A stretch of DNA of 64,000 bases from Viridibacillus sp050279675 (GTDB taxonomy: Bacteria; Bacillota; Bacilli; Bacillales_A; Planococcaceae): assembly GCF_050279675.1 (NCBI RefSeq), contig NZ_JBNNUK010000008.1, positions 1 to 64,000 on the forward strand, written 5' to 3'. Under the pieces are notes generated by a model. That model worked only from the letters and a program-made list of their open reading frames with translations. It was not told where the DNA came from and ran no database searches. The position numbers and the translations under genes are program-made. Each line of letters begins with the position of its first letter. Position 1 is the stretch's first letter. Shown piece by piece: positions 1 to 8,396 of this stretch.

Positions 1-56
<56 letters not shown>

Positions 57-61
57 ACACT

Positions 62-96
62 AAAGCACAGCTGATTTAATCAGTTGTGCTTTTTTA
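62..96 (+). terminator. Intrinsic terminator of the rRNA operon
   Basis: A 13-bp stem (AGCACAGCTGATT with AATCAGTTGTGCT, one wobble or mismatch pair) is followed by six T residues directly after the 5S rRNA. Confidence 0.9.
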
Positions 97-712
97 TTGA
101 TTTTGAAAAATATAATACATCAAATATACTTTATACAATAGTCTTAGCGACCTTAGACTTTTATTAGAACTCGCCATTAGCTACCCTTGAACTGTATAAA
201 ATAGATATAGATAGGCATCTAGTTATTGAGTTTTATAATGTAGAGTATGTGAGCTTATTTTATTTACATAATAACTTGAGTGTGAAGCCATACTAAAATA
301 ATTCCAATGCAATTTTCTTACGCTCATTTTCAATGATTATCGACATTTTTGAAAAGGATATACGATAAGTATACTATCTCAATGACCAATATATTAAAGC
401 ACAATTTTCTTATACTAATGAAATGGTTTTAGCGGTTAATGGTAAAAATATAGTACTGAGAATATACAAAAAACGGCATTTGCGGATAAAGGTAAAATAA
501 TTCAAAGTAAATATGATATACAAAATGTTATGATATTATCATTGTATTAGCCTCTATGAGCATAAGCGATATGTATGGGTAATCTAACGGTAGATTCCCG
601 CTTAAAACGCCTTAAAACGCTTAAATAGGGCTTTTATGATAGTTAGAATTACTGCAATAAAATATAGGTATATTTAAGTGTAAAATAATTGAAACTTTTT
701 TCCTTAAATAGC
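97..712. other. Non-coding stretch between rRNA operon and tRNA cluster
   Basis: About 600 AT-rich bases with no open frame that has a ribosome binding site. A short open stretch near 405-500 could be a remnant but matches nothing I recognise. The 3' end of this stretch leads into the tRNA promoter. Confidence 0.6.
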
Positions 713-740
713 TTGAAATGTTTTAATATGCTGTTATAAT
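713..740 (+). promoter_or_regulatory. SigA-type promoter of the tRNA cluster
   Basis: TTGAAA (713-718) and TATAAT (735-740) are separated by 16 bp. This pair sits about 50 bp before the first tRNA and is the only good promoter between the 5S terminator and the cluster. Confidence 0.65.
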
Positions 741-791
741 AATATTTGTGTTAGACAAATGTAACGTCTAAAGAAGCGATAATATTATTGT

Positions 792-866
792 TCCGAAGTA
801 GCTCAGTGGTAGAGCAATCGGCTGTTAACCGATCGGTCGTAGGTTCGAGTCCTACCTTCGGAGCCA
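792..866 (+). tRNA. tRNA-Asn (GTT)
   Basis: Cloverleaf with acceptor stem TCCGAAG/CTTCGGA, anticodon loop CTGTTAA (anticodon GTT at 824-826) and encoded CCA. Confidence 0.97.
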
Positions 867-879
867 TTTTTTTGTCTAT

Positions 880-952
880 GCTTCCATAGCTCAGCAGGTA
901 GAGTGCTTCCATGGTAAGGAAGAGGTCACCGGTTCGAGCCCGGTTGGAAGCT
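880..952 (+). tRNA. tRNA-Thr (GGT)
   Basis: Acceptor stem GCTTCCA/TGGAAGC, anticodon stem CTTCC/GGAAG around loop ATGGTAA, giving anticodon GGT. The CCA end is not encoded, unlike most neighbours in the cluster. Confidence 0.96.
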
Positions 953-1095
953 TTCAATTATTTATCAAGAAGTAGAAATATATTGAATTTTGTTTAGTAA
1001 GATGTAATTTTTAATATTTTTTAAATAAAGTATTGCATTTTTGTTAAAAGGATGTTAATATAATTCTTGTCCTGTTTAAGCAGTACAACATTAAT

Positions 1096-1170
1096 GGCCC
1101 CTTGGTCAAGCGGTTAAGACACCGCCCTTTCACGGCGGTAACACGGGTTCGAATCCCGTAGGGGTCACCA
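1096..1170 (+). tRNA. tRNA-Glu (TTC)
   Basis: Acceptor stem GGCCCCT/AGGGGTC, anticodon loop CTTTCAC (anticodon TTC), encoded CCA. It follows a 143-bp gap after tRNA-Thr. Confidence 0.97.
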
Positions 1171-1197
1171 TTTTTAAAATTTTTTTTACATATCCAT

Positions 1198-1273
1198 GGA
1201 GGATTAGCTCAGCTGGGAGAGCACCTGCCTTACAAGCAGGGGGTCGGCGGTTCGATCCCGTCATCCTCCACCA
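1198..1273 (+). tRNA. tRNA-Val (TAC)
   Basis: Acceptor stem GGAGGAT/ATCCTCC, anticodon loop CTTACAA (anticodon TAC), encoded CCA. Confidence 0.97.
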
Positions 1274-1285
1274 TATTTTTTTGTC

Positions 1286-1369
1286 GGAGGGGTAGCGAAG
1301 AGGCTAAACGCGGCGGACTGTAAATCCGCTCCTTCGGGTTCGGCGGTTCGAATCCGTCCCCCTCCACCA
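1286..1369 (+). tRNA. tRNA-Tyr (GTA)
   Basis: Class II tRNA with a long variable arm, acceptor stem GGAGGGG/CCCCTCC, anticodon loop CTGTAAA (anticodon GTA), encoded CCA. Confidence 0.97.
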
Positions 1370-1399
1370 TTTTTATATAAAATATTCATTATTCATTGT

Positions 1400-1474
1400 T
1401 GGGGTATAGCCAAGCGGTAAGGCAACGGATTTTGATTCCGTCATGCCCTGGTTCGAATCCAGGTACCCCAGCCA
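1400..1474 (+). tRNA. tRNA-Gln (TTG)
   Basis: Acceptor stem TGGGGTA/TACCCCA, anticodon loop TTTTGAT (anticodon TTG), encoded CCA. Confidence 0.97.
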
Positions 1475-1487
1475 TTTTTAATTTTAT

Positions 1488-1560
1488 GAGCCATTAGCTC
1501 AGTTGGTAGAGCATCTGACTTTTAATCAGAGGGTCGTAGGTTCGAATCCTACATGGCTCA
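1488..1560 (+). tRNA. tRNA-Lys (TTT)
   Basis: Acceptor stem GAGCCAT/ATGGCTC, anticodon loop CTTTTAA (anticodon TTT). CCA is not encoded. It is the last tRNA before the terminator. Confidence 0.97.
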
Positions 1561-1577
1561 CTTTCATATAATATTTC

Positions 1578-1613
1578 AACCTCTTTCTACACTTTGTAGA
1601 AAGAGGTTTTTTT
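1578..1613 (+). terminator. Terminator of the tRNA cluster
   Basis: Perfect 11-bp stem CCTCTTTCTAC/GTAGAAAGAGG with a 5-base loop and seven T residues, 20 bp after tRNA-Lys. Confidence 0.93.
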
Positions 1614-1811
1614 GTGATTATTAGAGTGCGTAACTTTGTACAACTACTGATAAATTCAATTTAAAGGATAGTGTAGTACTTACTTTAGTTGAAACTGGAT
1701 TCTCTATTTAAGCGTTTAATTGTTTGTATAAATATTCAGAATTTTGTGGGGTTGAGTCAACAGGATTGTAGCATTTACAATATAGGTAATTCACAAAGGG
1801 GGAATAAAATA

Positions 1812-2717
1812 ATGTATAAATTAAATATCTCATTAATAGGTGTACCAATGGATCTTGGTCAAACGCGCCGTGGGGTTGATATGGGACCAAGTGCGATTCG
1901 ATATGCGGGCGCTGTAGAAAGATTAGAAGCAATAGGCTATGAAGTGATAGATGAGGGTGATATTCAGATTGGGGTATCTGAGCGTGAGGTGTCAGAGGAT
2001 ACAAACTTACGAAATTTATCAGCTGTAACTGATGCCAGTACAAAACTTGCAAATAAAGTTCATGATGTCGTTTCACAAAACCACTTTCCACTTGTACTAG
2101 GTGGGGATCATAGTATTGCAATAGGTACACTTGCAGGTTTATCAGATCATTATGAGAATCTAGGAGTTATTTGGTATGACGCGCATGCCGATTTGAATAC
2201 AGGTGATACTTCACCGTCGGGTAATATTCATGGTATGCCACTAGCTGTAAGTATTGGACTTGGCCATGAAAAACTTATAAACATTCGTAATTATGCTCCA
2301 AAAGTGAAACCTGAGAATATTGTTATTATCGGTGCTCGTTCGGTGGATCCAGGGGAACGCGAATTAATAAAAGAAAAAGGTATCAAAGTGTACACAATGC
2401 ATGAAATTGACAGAGAGGGTATGACTAAAGTTATTCAAGATGCAATTATTTACTTGAGAGAAAAAAATGTAGATGGATTGCATTTGTCACTGGATCTAGA
2501 TGGAATCGACCCGCTTTATACGCCGGGTGTTGGGACGCCTGTTCCAGGAGGCATTACATATCGTGAGAGCCATTTAGCGATGGAGATGTTATATGAATCA
2601 GAAATGATTACTTCGGCTGAGTTTGTAGAAGTAAATCCAATCCTAGATGAAAAAAATAAAACAGCAGATGTAGCAGTTGCCTTAATGGGATCGTTATTCG
2701 GTGAAAAATTAATGTAA
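1812..2717 (+). CDS. rocF: Arginase
   Basis: This 301-residue protein hydrolyses L-arginine to ornithine and urea, the first step of the cytoplasmic arginine degradation (Roc) route. All Mn2+-binding motifs of the ureohydrolase family are visible: GGDHS (His100), DAHAD (Asp123, His125, Asp127) and SLDLDGIDP near residue 230. The ATG at 1812 is chosen because AAAGGGGG lies 8-10 bp upstream and the protein then begins like known Bacillus arginases. The open frame extends upstream to 1689, but that stretch has no ribosome site and unlikely protein sequence. The gene is monocistronic, between the tRNA terminator and its own terminator. Confidence 0.95.
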   Translation: MYKLNISLIGVPMDLGQTRRGVDMGPSAIRYAGAVERLEAIGYEVIDEGDIQIGVSEREVSEDTNLRNLSAVTDASTKLANKVHDVVSQNHFPLVLGGDHSIAIGTLAGLSDHYENLGVIWYDAHADLNTGDTSPSGNIHGMPLAVSIGLGHEKLINIRNYAPKVKPENIVIIGARSVDPGERELIKEKGIKVYTMHEIDREGMTKVIQDAIIYLREKNVDGLHLSLDLDGIDPLYTPGVGTPVPGGITYRESHLAMEMLYESEMITSAEFVEVNPILDEKNKTADVAVALMGSLFGEKLM

Positions 2718-2720
2718 TGT

Positions 2721-2748
2721 AAAAGGACGGGCATGCCCGTCCTTTTAT
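2721..2748 (+). terminator. Terminator after rocF
   Basis: AAAAGGACGGGC pairs with GCCCGTCCTTTT, almost without a loop, 3 bp after the stop codon. The flanking A and T runs could let it work in both directions. Confidence 0.85.
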
Positions 2749-2909
2749 AATTGCCGAAAAGTTGAGGTTTTTTGGAAATGGGAACTTATTGATAAGTAAT
2801 TAAGTCATGAAAAGAGGAGTTTCTTATGAATTTGAATCATTTTTACTTACATATTTGTTATAATTATGGAAGAAAGTTTTTTTGTAGCTTAAAAAACTTT
2901 TTAAAAAAA

Positions 2910-2938
2910 TGAAACTTACATTATAGGCGACTCGTATA
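2910..2938 (+). promoter_or_regulatory. SigW-type autoregulatory promoter
   Basis: TGAAAC (2910-2915) and CGTATA (2933-2938) are separated by 17 bp. This is the TGAAAC/CGTA pattern known for SigW in Bacillus subtilis, where sigW transcribes its own operon. It lies about 35 bp before the sigW start codon. Confidence 0.85.
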
Positions 2939-2973
2939 TAGAATAACAGCCGCATGGGCGGAGGGAAATCACA

Positions 2974-3537
2974 ATGGACGCATTAATCAACAAGAGAATA
3001 AAACAAGTGCTGAAAGGCGATCAAAGTGCGTATTCTGATATTGTGAGCCTCTACCAGCAAAAGCTGTACCAAGTTTGTTATCGCATGCTTGGCAATCAAC
3101 ATGAAGCGGAAGATATAGCGCAGGAGGCATTTGTTCGTGCGTATATTAATCTTCACACTTTTGATTTGAATCGAAAATTTTCGACTTGGCTGTACCGTAT
3201 AGCGACAAATTTATGTATAGACCGTATAAGGAAGAAGAAACCGGACTATTACTTAGATGCGCAAGTTGCTGGAACGGACGGTCTAGATATGTATTCTCAA
3301 ATTTCCTCATCAGATAGGCTGCCTGAGGAAGAAGTAGAAAGAATGGAGCTGCAGGAGCGAATTCAGTATGAAATTAGCCAGTTGCCAGATAAATATCGAA
3401 CAGTCATTGTCTTAAAGTATATAGAGGAATTGCCATTGCAGGAGATTAGTGAGATTTTGGATATGCCACTTGGGACAGTCAAAACTCGAATTCACAGAGG
3501 TCGTGAAGCTCTGAGAAAGCAATTAGGCAATCTGTAG
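2974..3537 (+). CDS. sigW: ECF RNA polymerase sigma factor SigW
   Basis: A 187-residue group IV sigma factor. Region 2 spans roughly residues 22-92, with the conserved stretch around AEDIAQEAF and the WLYRIATNLCIDR block. Region 4 spans about 128-180 and contains the helix-turn-helix LQEISEILDMPLGTVKTR. In B. subtilis SigW directs genes that protect against membrane-active agents and cell-envelope stress. Here the same identity is supported by the directly adjacent rsiW-like anti-sigma gene 13 bp downstream, the SigW-type promoter upstream and the conserved position before cdaA. The start has a GGCGGAGGG ribosome site. Confidence 0.93.
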   Translation: MDALINKRIKQVLKGDQSAYSDIVSLYQQKLYQVCYRMLGNQHEAEDIAQEAFVRAYINLHTFDLNRKFSTWLYRIATNLCIDRIRKKKPDYYLDAQVAGTDGLDMYSQISSSDRLPEEEVERMELQERIQYEISQLPDKYRTVIVLKYIEELPLQEISEILDMPLGTVKTRIHRGREALRKQLGNL

Positions 3538-3550
3538 GAGGGATTTCACT

Positions 3551-4171
3551 ATGAATGCGTGTCCAAAACATATTGGTGAATACATGCATGAATATTTAGA
3601 TGGTGATATTAGTCGTGAACACGAAATCGAGCTAAAAGCACATTTGCAAAGCTGTGATAACTGTCGACAACATATGCAGGAGCTAAATAGCACAATTGCC
3701 TTTGTCAAAAGTGCTGCCGTCGTTTCAGTACCTCTGGATTTCAAGCAAAACGTTATGATTCGTTTACCTAAAGGAAAATCAGGAGTCGGTGTCCAAAGAT
3801 GGCTACGTCGTCATCCTATATTCGTTGCAGCAGCAATGTTTTGTATTTTAATGAGCACCTCACTTCTTACGGGCTTTAATGATAATAAGGAATTTTCAGT
3901 GACCAAACAGCCAAACTTAGTTGTAGATGGGCAAACAGTCATCGTACCTGCAGGGAAGACTGTGACAGGTGATATCGTAGTGAAGAATGGAGATATCCTT
4001 GTAGAAGGTTCGGTAGATGGTAATATCACAGTGATTAATGGTCAATATATGGCTTCAACAGCAAATGTCACAGGTCAAATAGATGAGATTAACCAAGCAT
4101 TTGAATGGCTTTGGTATAAAATTAAAAATGGCGGAAAAGAAATACTTTCATTTTTAGGGAAAAACGAATAA
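3551..4171 (+). CDS. rsiW: Anti-sigma factor RsiW
   Basis: A 206-residue single-pass membrane protein that should hold SigW inactive until it is cut by regulated proteolysis. The N-terminus carries the zinc anti-sigma motif His31-x3-Cys35-x2-Cys38. One membrane segment lies near residues 91-108. The outer part (about 120-175) has a repetitive beta pattern (GDIVVKNGDILVEGSVDGNITV) resembling bactofilin-like strands. It is co-transcribed with sigW and the pair ends at a terminator. Confidence 0.9.
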   Translation: MNACPKHIGEYMHEYLDGDISREHEIELKAHLQSCDNCRQHMQELNSTIAFVKSAAVVSVPLDFKQNVMIRLPKGKSGVGVQRWLRRHPIFVAAAMFCILMSTSLLTGFNDNKEFSVTKQPNLVVDGQTVIVPAGKTVTGDIVVKNGDILVEGSVDGNITVINGQYMASTANVTGQIDEINQAFEWLWYKIKNGGKEILSFLGKNE

Positions 4172-4179
4172 AACAAATG

Positions 4180-4208
4180 AAAAAGTCTACTGTTTGAGGT
4201 AGACTTTT
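4180..4208 (+). terminator. Terminator after sigW-rsiW
   Basis: AAAAGTCTAC and GTAGACTTTT form a 10-bp stem with T-rich tail, 9 bp after rsiW. It separates the sigW operon from cdaA. Confidence 0.85.
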
Positions 4209-4240
4209 CTGTTTCATCTAAGCAAGTAAAGTAAGAGTTG

Positions 4241-4249
4241 TGCTATACT
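4241..4249 (+). promoter_or_regulatory. Extended -10 promoter of cdaA operon
   Basis: TGCTATACT combines a TGn extension with a TATACT -10 box. Transcription would begin near 4256, so an ATG at 4258 would sit at the very 5' end of the message. This favours the cdaA start at 4288. I saw no clear -35 box. Confidence 0.5.
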
Positions 4250-4287
4250 GAACACATATGCACTCGCTAGAAAAGTGGGGGATCCAC

Positions 4288-5130
4288 ATGTCTTTTATTA
4301 ATGAAATTACACAATTTACCGACAATGTATGGATTAGGATGTTGATGAACATTCTTGACATTCTTTTTGTATGGTTTGTTATTTATAAAATTTTAACCTT
4401 AATAAGAGGAACAAAAGCTGTCCAATTATTAAAGGGAATATTCGTCATCATTATTATTCGTATTATTACTGTATATGCAGGCCTTAATACACTGGGATGG
4501 ATGATGCAACAGGTTATCAATTTTGGTTTCCTCGCAATTATCATCATATTCCAACCAGAGTTACGTCGAGCACTTGAACAACTTGGTCGTGGTAAGCTAT
4601 TTGCCCGTAGTAATTTACAAGAGGATGAAGAGCGTACACGCTTAGTAAGCGCGATGTCAAAATCTGTTAGTTATATGGCGAAGCGACGTATTGGAGCGCT
4701 TGTTTCAATCGAACGCGAAACAGGCTTGAATGATTATATAGAAACAGGGATTCCGATGTTCTCTGAAATTTCGTCTGAATTACTGATTAATATCTTCATA
4801 CCTAATACACCATTACATGATGGAGCAGTAATCGTTCAAAAGAACAAAATTGCTGCAGCAGCTTGTTATTTACCATTATCAGAAAGTCCGTTTATCTCGA
4901 AAGAATTAGGTACACGACATAGGGCCGCTATCGGTATCAGTGAAGTGACTGATGCAATCACAATTATTGTATCAGAAGAAACAGGAGCAATTAGTTTAAC
5001 GGTTAATGGAGATTTACACCGTGACCTTTCAATCGAAGAATTTGAAGCACGTTTACGTAAAGCGTGGTTTGGTCCCGAGCAAGAAGCAACAAATACCTCT
5101 AAGTGGAGCTGGAGGGGGATTAAAAAATGA
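4288..5130 (+). CDS. cdaA: Diadenylate cyclase CdaA
   Basis: A 280-residue membrane-bound enzyme that joins two ATP molecules into cyclic di-AMP. Three hydrophobic segments lie in roughly the first 90 residues, followed by the DAC domain with the signature NTPLHDGAV and the RHRAAIG motif. The ATG at 4288 follows GTGGGGG and gives the N-terminus expected for the family. An in-frame ATG at 4258 lacks a ribosome site. The gene overlaps cdaR by 4 bp and is followed by glmM, the conserved cdaA-cdaR-glmM trio in which CdaR and GlmM modulate the cyclase. Confidence 0.95.
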   Translation: MSFINEITQFTDNVWIRMLMNILDILFVWFVIYKILTLIRGTKAVQLLKGIFVIIIIRIITVYAGLNTLGWMMQQVINFGFLAIIIIFQPELRRALEQLGRGKLFARSNLQEDEERTRLVSAMSKSVSYMAKRRIGALVSIERETGLNDYIETGIPMFSEISSELLINIFIPNTPLHDGAVIVQKNKIAAAACYLPLSESPFISKELGTRHRAAIGISEVTDAITIIVSEETGAISLTVNGDLHRDLSIEEFEARLRKAWFGPEQEATNTSKWSWRGIKK

Positions 5131-6428
5131 TGGATAAATGGATTGACAGCCCATGGTTTTTAAGAATTACAGCCCTGATATTAGCGATTCTCCTATTCTT
5201 TACGGTTCAGCCAAAAGAAAAAGATAGTTCTGATGGCTTCTCATCAGGGACACAGGTAGATGTGCTTCATAATGTACCCGTACAGGTTTACTATGATGAT
5301 GAGAGTTTAATCGTTACAGGAGTTCCAAAAACCGTAGATGTTACGATTAAGGGTCCAATGGCCATCGTCTTACAAACGAAAGCAGTGAGCGATTATACTG
5401 TATTCGTAGATTTACGTAAACAAACAATTGGGGAACATAAAGTAACGATTCAACATGAAAATTTTTCTGATAAACTATCGGTACAAATGGACCCATCAAC
5501 AATTGATATTTCAATTGAAGAAAGAGTAACAAGGACATTTAAAATCGATCCGGAAATTAATGAAAGACTACTGGCAGAAGACTATTACGTGAAAAGTATG
5601 ACAGCGAATCCTAATACGGTATCAGTTACTGGCGCTAAAAGTGTAGTAGATAGCATAAGCTATGTAAAAGCGACAGTTACTGGTGAGCAAGGACTAAGGA
5701 ATTCCTTTGAACAAGAAGCGAATGTCAAAATACTAGATCGTGATATGAACAAATTAAATGTCCAAGTGAAGCCAGAAAAGATTAAAGTGAATGTTGACAT
5801 TGGAGAGTATACTAAGGAAGTACCTGTCGTCTTAAATCAAAAAGGGACGCCAGGTAAAGATATCACGATAAAGTCATTGACGCCTATAACGAGCAAGATG
5901 ACTTTATTCGGATCAAAAGCTGCTCTTGAAAATACAAAAGAACTTAATGTGGATGTGGATGTATCTAAAATCAAAAACTCTGGTATCTTTAAAATAGATA
6001 TTGATAAGCCAGAGGGCATTTCACGGTTGTCCGAAGACAGCATTAAAGTCCAAGTTGTAGTTGAGAAAAACGAATCAAATACTAATGAAGAAGTAATTAA
6101 AGACGAAGAACAAGAGACTGATCAAGAAGAGACTTCATCAATTGTAAGTTCAAAGGAATTTAAGAATGTAGCTGTTGACGTTCGAAACCTAGATGAGGGC
6201 TATAGAAGTAATTTTATTACACCAAAGAACGGTTTAGTTACATTAACCGTTAAAGGTGATGAAAAAGAGTTAGCAAATCTAGATATCAATGATTTCGATT
6301 TATATATTGAAGCAGCAGATAAGCACGATGGAAATCATAAGCTACCTATTCAAGTTGATGGACCAAGAAAGTTAAACTGGTCACTTTCTAATAACATCGC
6401 CAATCTTCGAATAGAACAAATATCTTAA
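5127..6428 (+). CDS. cdaR: CdaA regulatory protein CdaR (YbbR family)
   Basis: A 433-residue protein with one N-terminal membrane segment (about residues 9-27) and an extracytoplasmic series of YbbR repeats. In B. subtilis and Listeria CdaR binds CdaA and tunes c-di-AMP synthesis. A highly acidic linker rich in Glu and Asp lies near residues 315-340, before the last YbbR-like repeat. The start codon overlaps the end of cdaA, with GGAGGGGG upstream, indicating translational coupling. Confidence 0.92.
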   Translation: MMDKWIDSPWFLRITALILAILLFFTVQPKEKDSSDGFSSGTQVDVLHNVPVQVYYDDESLIVTGVPKTVDVTIKGPMAIVLQTKAVSDYTVFVDLRKQTIGEHKVTIQHENFSDKLSVQMDPSTIDISIEERVTRTFKIDPEINERLLAEDYYVKSMTANPNTVSVTGAKSVVDSISYVKATVTGEQGLRNSFEQEANVKILDRDMNKLNVQVKPEKIKVNVDIGEYTKEVPVVLNQKGTPGKDITIKSLTPITSKMTLFGSKAALENTKELNVDVDVSKIKNSGIFKIDIDKPEGISRLSEDSIKVQVVVEKNESNTNEEVIKDEEQETDQEETSSIVSSKEFKNVAVDVRNLDEGYRSNFITPKNGLVTLTVKGDEKELANLDINDFDLYIEAADKHDGNHKLPIQVDGPRKLNWSLSNNIANLRIEQIS

Positions 6429-6475
6429 ACGAAATTGATTGAAGGATCGTAGATAGTTTTGAAGGAGAGAACAAA

Positions 6476-7828
6476 ATGGGTAAATATTTCGGTACAGACG
6501 GCGTCCGCGGAGTCGCCAATAGTGAGCTGACGCCTGAGTTAGCATTTAAACTTGGTCGCTTCGGTGGATACGTTTTAACGAAAAAAGCCACAGGACGTCC
6601 AAAAGTATTAATTGGTAGTGATACACGTATATCTGGACAAATGCTTGAAGGAGCGCTTGTAGCCGGCTTGCTGTCAGTAGGAGCAGAAGTAATGCGCCTT
6701 GGTGTCATTAGTACACCTGGAGTGGCTTATTTAACACGTGTTATGAGTGGTCAAGCAGGTGTAATGATATCAGCATCTCATAACCCAGTCGCAGATAATG
6801 GTATTAAATTCTTCGGTCCCGATGGTTTTAAGCTTTCTGACGAACAAGAAGCAGAAATTGAAGCTTTATTAGACCAAGAACAAGATGATCTACCACGCCC
6901 AACAGGTGGTGACTTAGGAGCATTAAGTGACTATTTAGAAGGCGGTCAAAAGTACATTCAATACTTGAAACAGACAGTAGAGGAAGAGTTTACAGGTATT
7001 CATATTGCATTAGATTGTGCACATGGTGCAACATCTTCACTTGCAGCACACCTTTTTGCAGACTTAGAAGCAGATTTATCAACGATGGGAGCTTCACCAA
7101 ACGGCTTAAACATTAACGATGGAGTAGGTTCTACACATCCAGAAGAACTAGCTAAAATGGTTGTTGAAAAAGGCGCAGATGTTGGACTTGCATTTGATGG
7201 TGATGGTGACAGACTAATTGCTGTCGATGAAAAGGGTAATATCGTTGACGGAGATCAAATCATGTATATTTGTGCTAAACACTTCCAAGAAAAAGGACGT
7301 TTAAACAAAGATACAGTTGTATCTACGGTTATGAGTAACATGGGCTTCTATAAAGGTTTAGAAGAACATGGTATGCAAAGTATCCAAACTGCAGTAGGTG
7401 ACCGTTATGTTGTAGAAGCTATGCGCGAAGGGGATTATAACTTGGGCGGAGAGCAATCAGGGCATATCGTTTTCCTTGATTACAACACAACGGGTGATGG
7501 CTTACTAACAGGGTTACAACTTGTTAATGCGATGAAATCAACAGGTAAAACCTTATCTGAGCTAGCAGCAGAGATGACGATTTTCCCTCAAAAGTTAATT
7601 AATATTCGTGTAACAGATAAATATGCTGTTACAGAAAATGAAAAAGTGGCAGCAGTAATTGCTGAAGTAGAGCAAGAAATGAATGGTAATGGCCGTATTC
7701 TTGTTAGACCATCGGGAACTGAGCCATTAGTTCGAGTAATGGTTGAAGCATCAACAACCGAGAATTGTGCAGCTTATGCAGAACGAATTGCAGCAGTTGT
7801 AAAAGAAGAAATGGGACTAACTGAATAA
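6476..7828 (+). CDS. glmM: Phosphoglucosamine mutase GlmM
   Basis: A 450-residue cytoplasmic enzyme that converts glucosamine-6-phosphate to glucosamine-1-phosphate for peptidoglycan synthesis. The phosphoserine is Ser101 in ISASHNP. The metal loop DGDGDR lies near residue 240 and the C-terminal phosphate-binding motif RPSGTEP near 415. Length matches the family. It lies 47 bp after cdaR with GAAGGAGAG as ribosome site. GlmM is also known to bind and inhibit CdaA, linking wall precursor supply to c-di-AMP. Confidence 0.97.
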   Translation: MGKYFGTDGVRGVANSELTPELAFKLGRFGGYVLTKKATGRPKVLIGSDTRISGQMLEGALVAGLLSVGAEVMRLGVISTPGVAYLTRVMSGQAGVMISASHNPVADNGIKFFGPDGFKLSDEQEAEIEALLDQEQDDLPRPTGGDLGALSDYLEGGQKYIQYLKQTVEEEFTGIHIALDCAHGATSSLAAHLFADLEADLSTMGASPNGLNINDGVGSTHPEELAKMVVEKGADVGLAFDGDGDRLIAVDEKGNIVDGDQIMYICAKHFQEKGRLNKDTVVSTVMSNMGFYKGLEEHGMQSIQTAVGDRYVVEAMREGDYNLGGEQSGHIVFLDYNTTGDGLLTGLQLVNAMKSTGKTLSELAAEMTIFPQKLINIRVTDKYAVTENEKVAAVIAEVEQEMNGNGRILVRPSGTEPLVRVMVEASTTENCAAYAERIAAVVKEEMGLTE

Positions 7829-7838
7829 TAGAAGATAA

Positions 7839-7873
7839 GGGCAAGCATATTTCAAGATGCTTGCCTTTTTTGT
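7839..7873 (+). terminator. Terminator after glmM
   Basis: Stem GGCAAGCAT/ATGCTTGCC with an 8-base loop and TTTTTT tail. It ends the cdaA-cdaR-glmM operon and separates it from glmS. Confidence 0.92.
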
Positions 7874-8016
7874 ATTTTAAATCATATTCAATTTACTAAC
7901 TTCTTAACCTCTCAATAGAGAATTATTAAAATGTGGAACAAAATGTGCAATTTTAACGTATAATATAGTGGGAAATATTATTTTTCCTTGTAAACCTTTT
8001 CAAAACATGTTTCTGA

Positions 8017-8045
8017 TTGACTATGAATAGCGATTTAAGTATGAT
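8017..8045 (+). promoter_or_regulatory. Promoter of the glmS ribozyme-mRNA
   Basis: TTGACT (8017-8022) and TATGAT (8040-8045) are separated by 17 bp, about 100 bp before the ribozyme cleavage site. A TATAAT at 7959-7964 is a second candidate but lacks a good -35 box. Confidence 0.6.
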
Positions 8046-8145
8046 GAAGGTGCTGCTGTATAGAGAGTTAATCTTTATACTACGATAGTAGCTGCGCAGA
8101 AGGAGGAATCAAAAGTAGCGCATAAAACAAAGGAAAACAATTATA

Positions 8146-8315
8146 GCGCCAGCGCTGAAGAAATTGGACGACAGAAATCTTCAGCAGACGAGGTGGAGGA
8201 GTATCGAAAGTTTCGGCGGATGCCTCCCGATCGCCATTGCCCGATCGAAATTTTGTTTATAAAACGTTTGAGTAATCGAACGGACAAAGAAACAAAATGG
8301 CAAAGACACAGCAGC
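8146..8315 (+). ncRNA. glmS ribozyme (GlcN6P-activated self-cleaving leader)
   Basis: The conserved core is present in order: AGCGCCAG at 8145-8152, GACGAGGTGGAGG from about 8186, TATCGA, then TTCGGCGGATGCCTCCCG near 8210-8228. By analogy with known glmS ribozymes, cleavage falls between A8145 and G8146 when glucosamine-6-phosphate is bound, leading to decay of the mRNA. The 3' limit is approximate. It lies directly upstream of glmS, with no start codon for the main gene inside it. Confidence 0.93.
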
Positions 8316-8317
8316 AT

Positions 8318-8362
8318 AAGAAAGTATCCCCGACTTCTTAGGAAGACGAGGTATACTTTCTT
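8318..8362 (+). other. Long hairpin between ribozyme and glmS start
   Basis: AAGAAAGTAT (8318-8327) pairs with ATACTTTCTT (8353-8362), and inner GC-rich segments extend the stem. There is no T run after it, so it is unlikely to be a terminator. It may insulate the ribozyme from the ribosome binding site. Confidence 0.55.
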
Positions 8363-8396
8363 GCGGCTAATTTTGCAAACTTCGGAGGAATTTAAT

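Noticed and set aside
751..957. 68-codon minus-strand frame
   Set aside because: It is the complement of the tRNA-Asn and tRNA-Thr genes; no ribosome site.
1028..1063. Second promoter between tRNA-Thr and tRNA-Glu
   Set aside because: TTGCAT and TATAAT are present but about 20 bp apart, too far for a confident call.
792..1560. tRNA cluster as an integration site for a mobile element
   Set aside because: No integrase gene, no direct repeat of a tRNA 3' end and no phage genes are seen downstream.
1689..1811. 41-codon N-terminal extension of arginase
   Set aside because: No ribosome site at 1689, unlikely protein sequence, and a strong site before the ATG at 1812.
8193..8396. 68-codon extension of GlmS
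   Set aside because: It is ribozyme sequence, and the enzyme needs Cys directly after the initiator Met.
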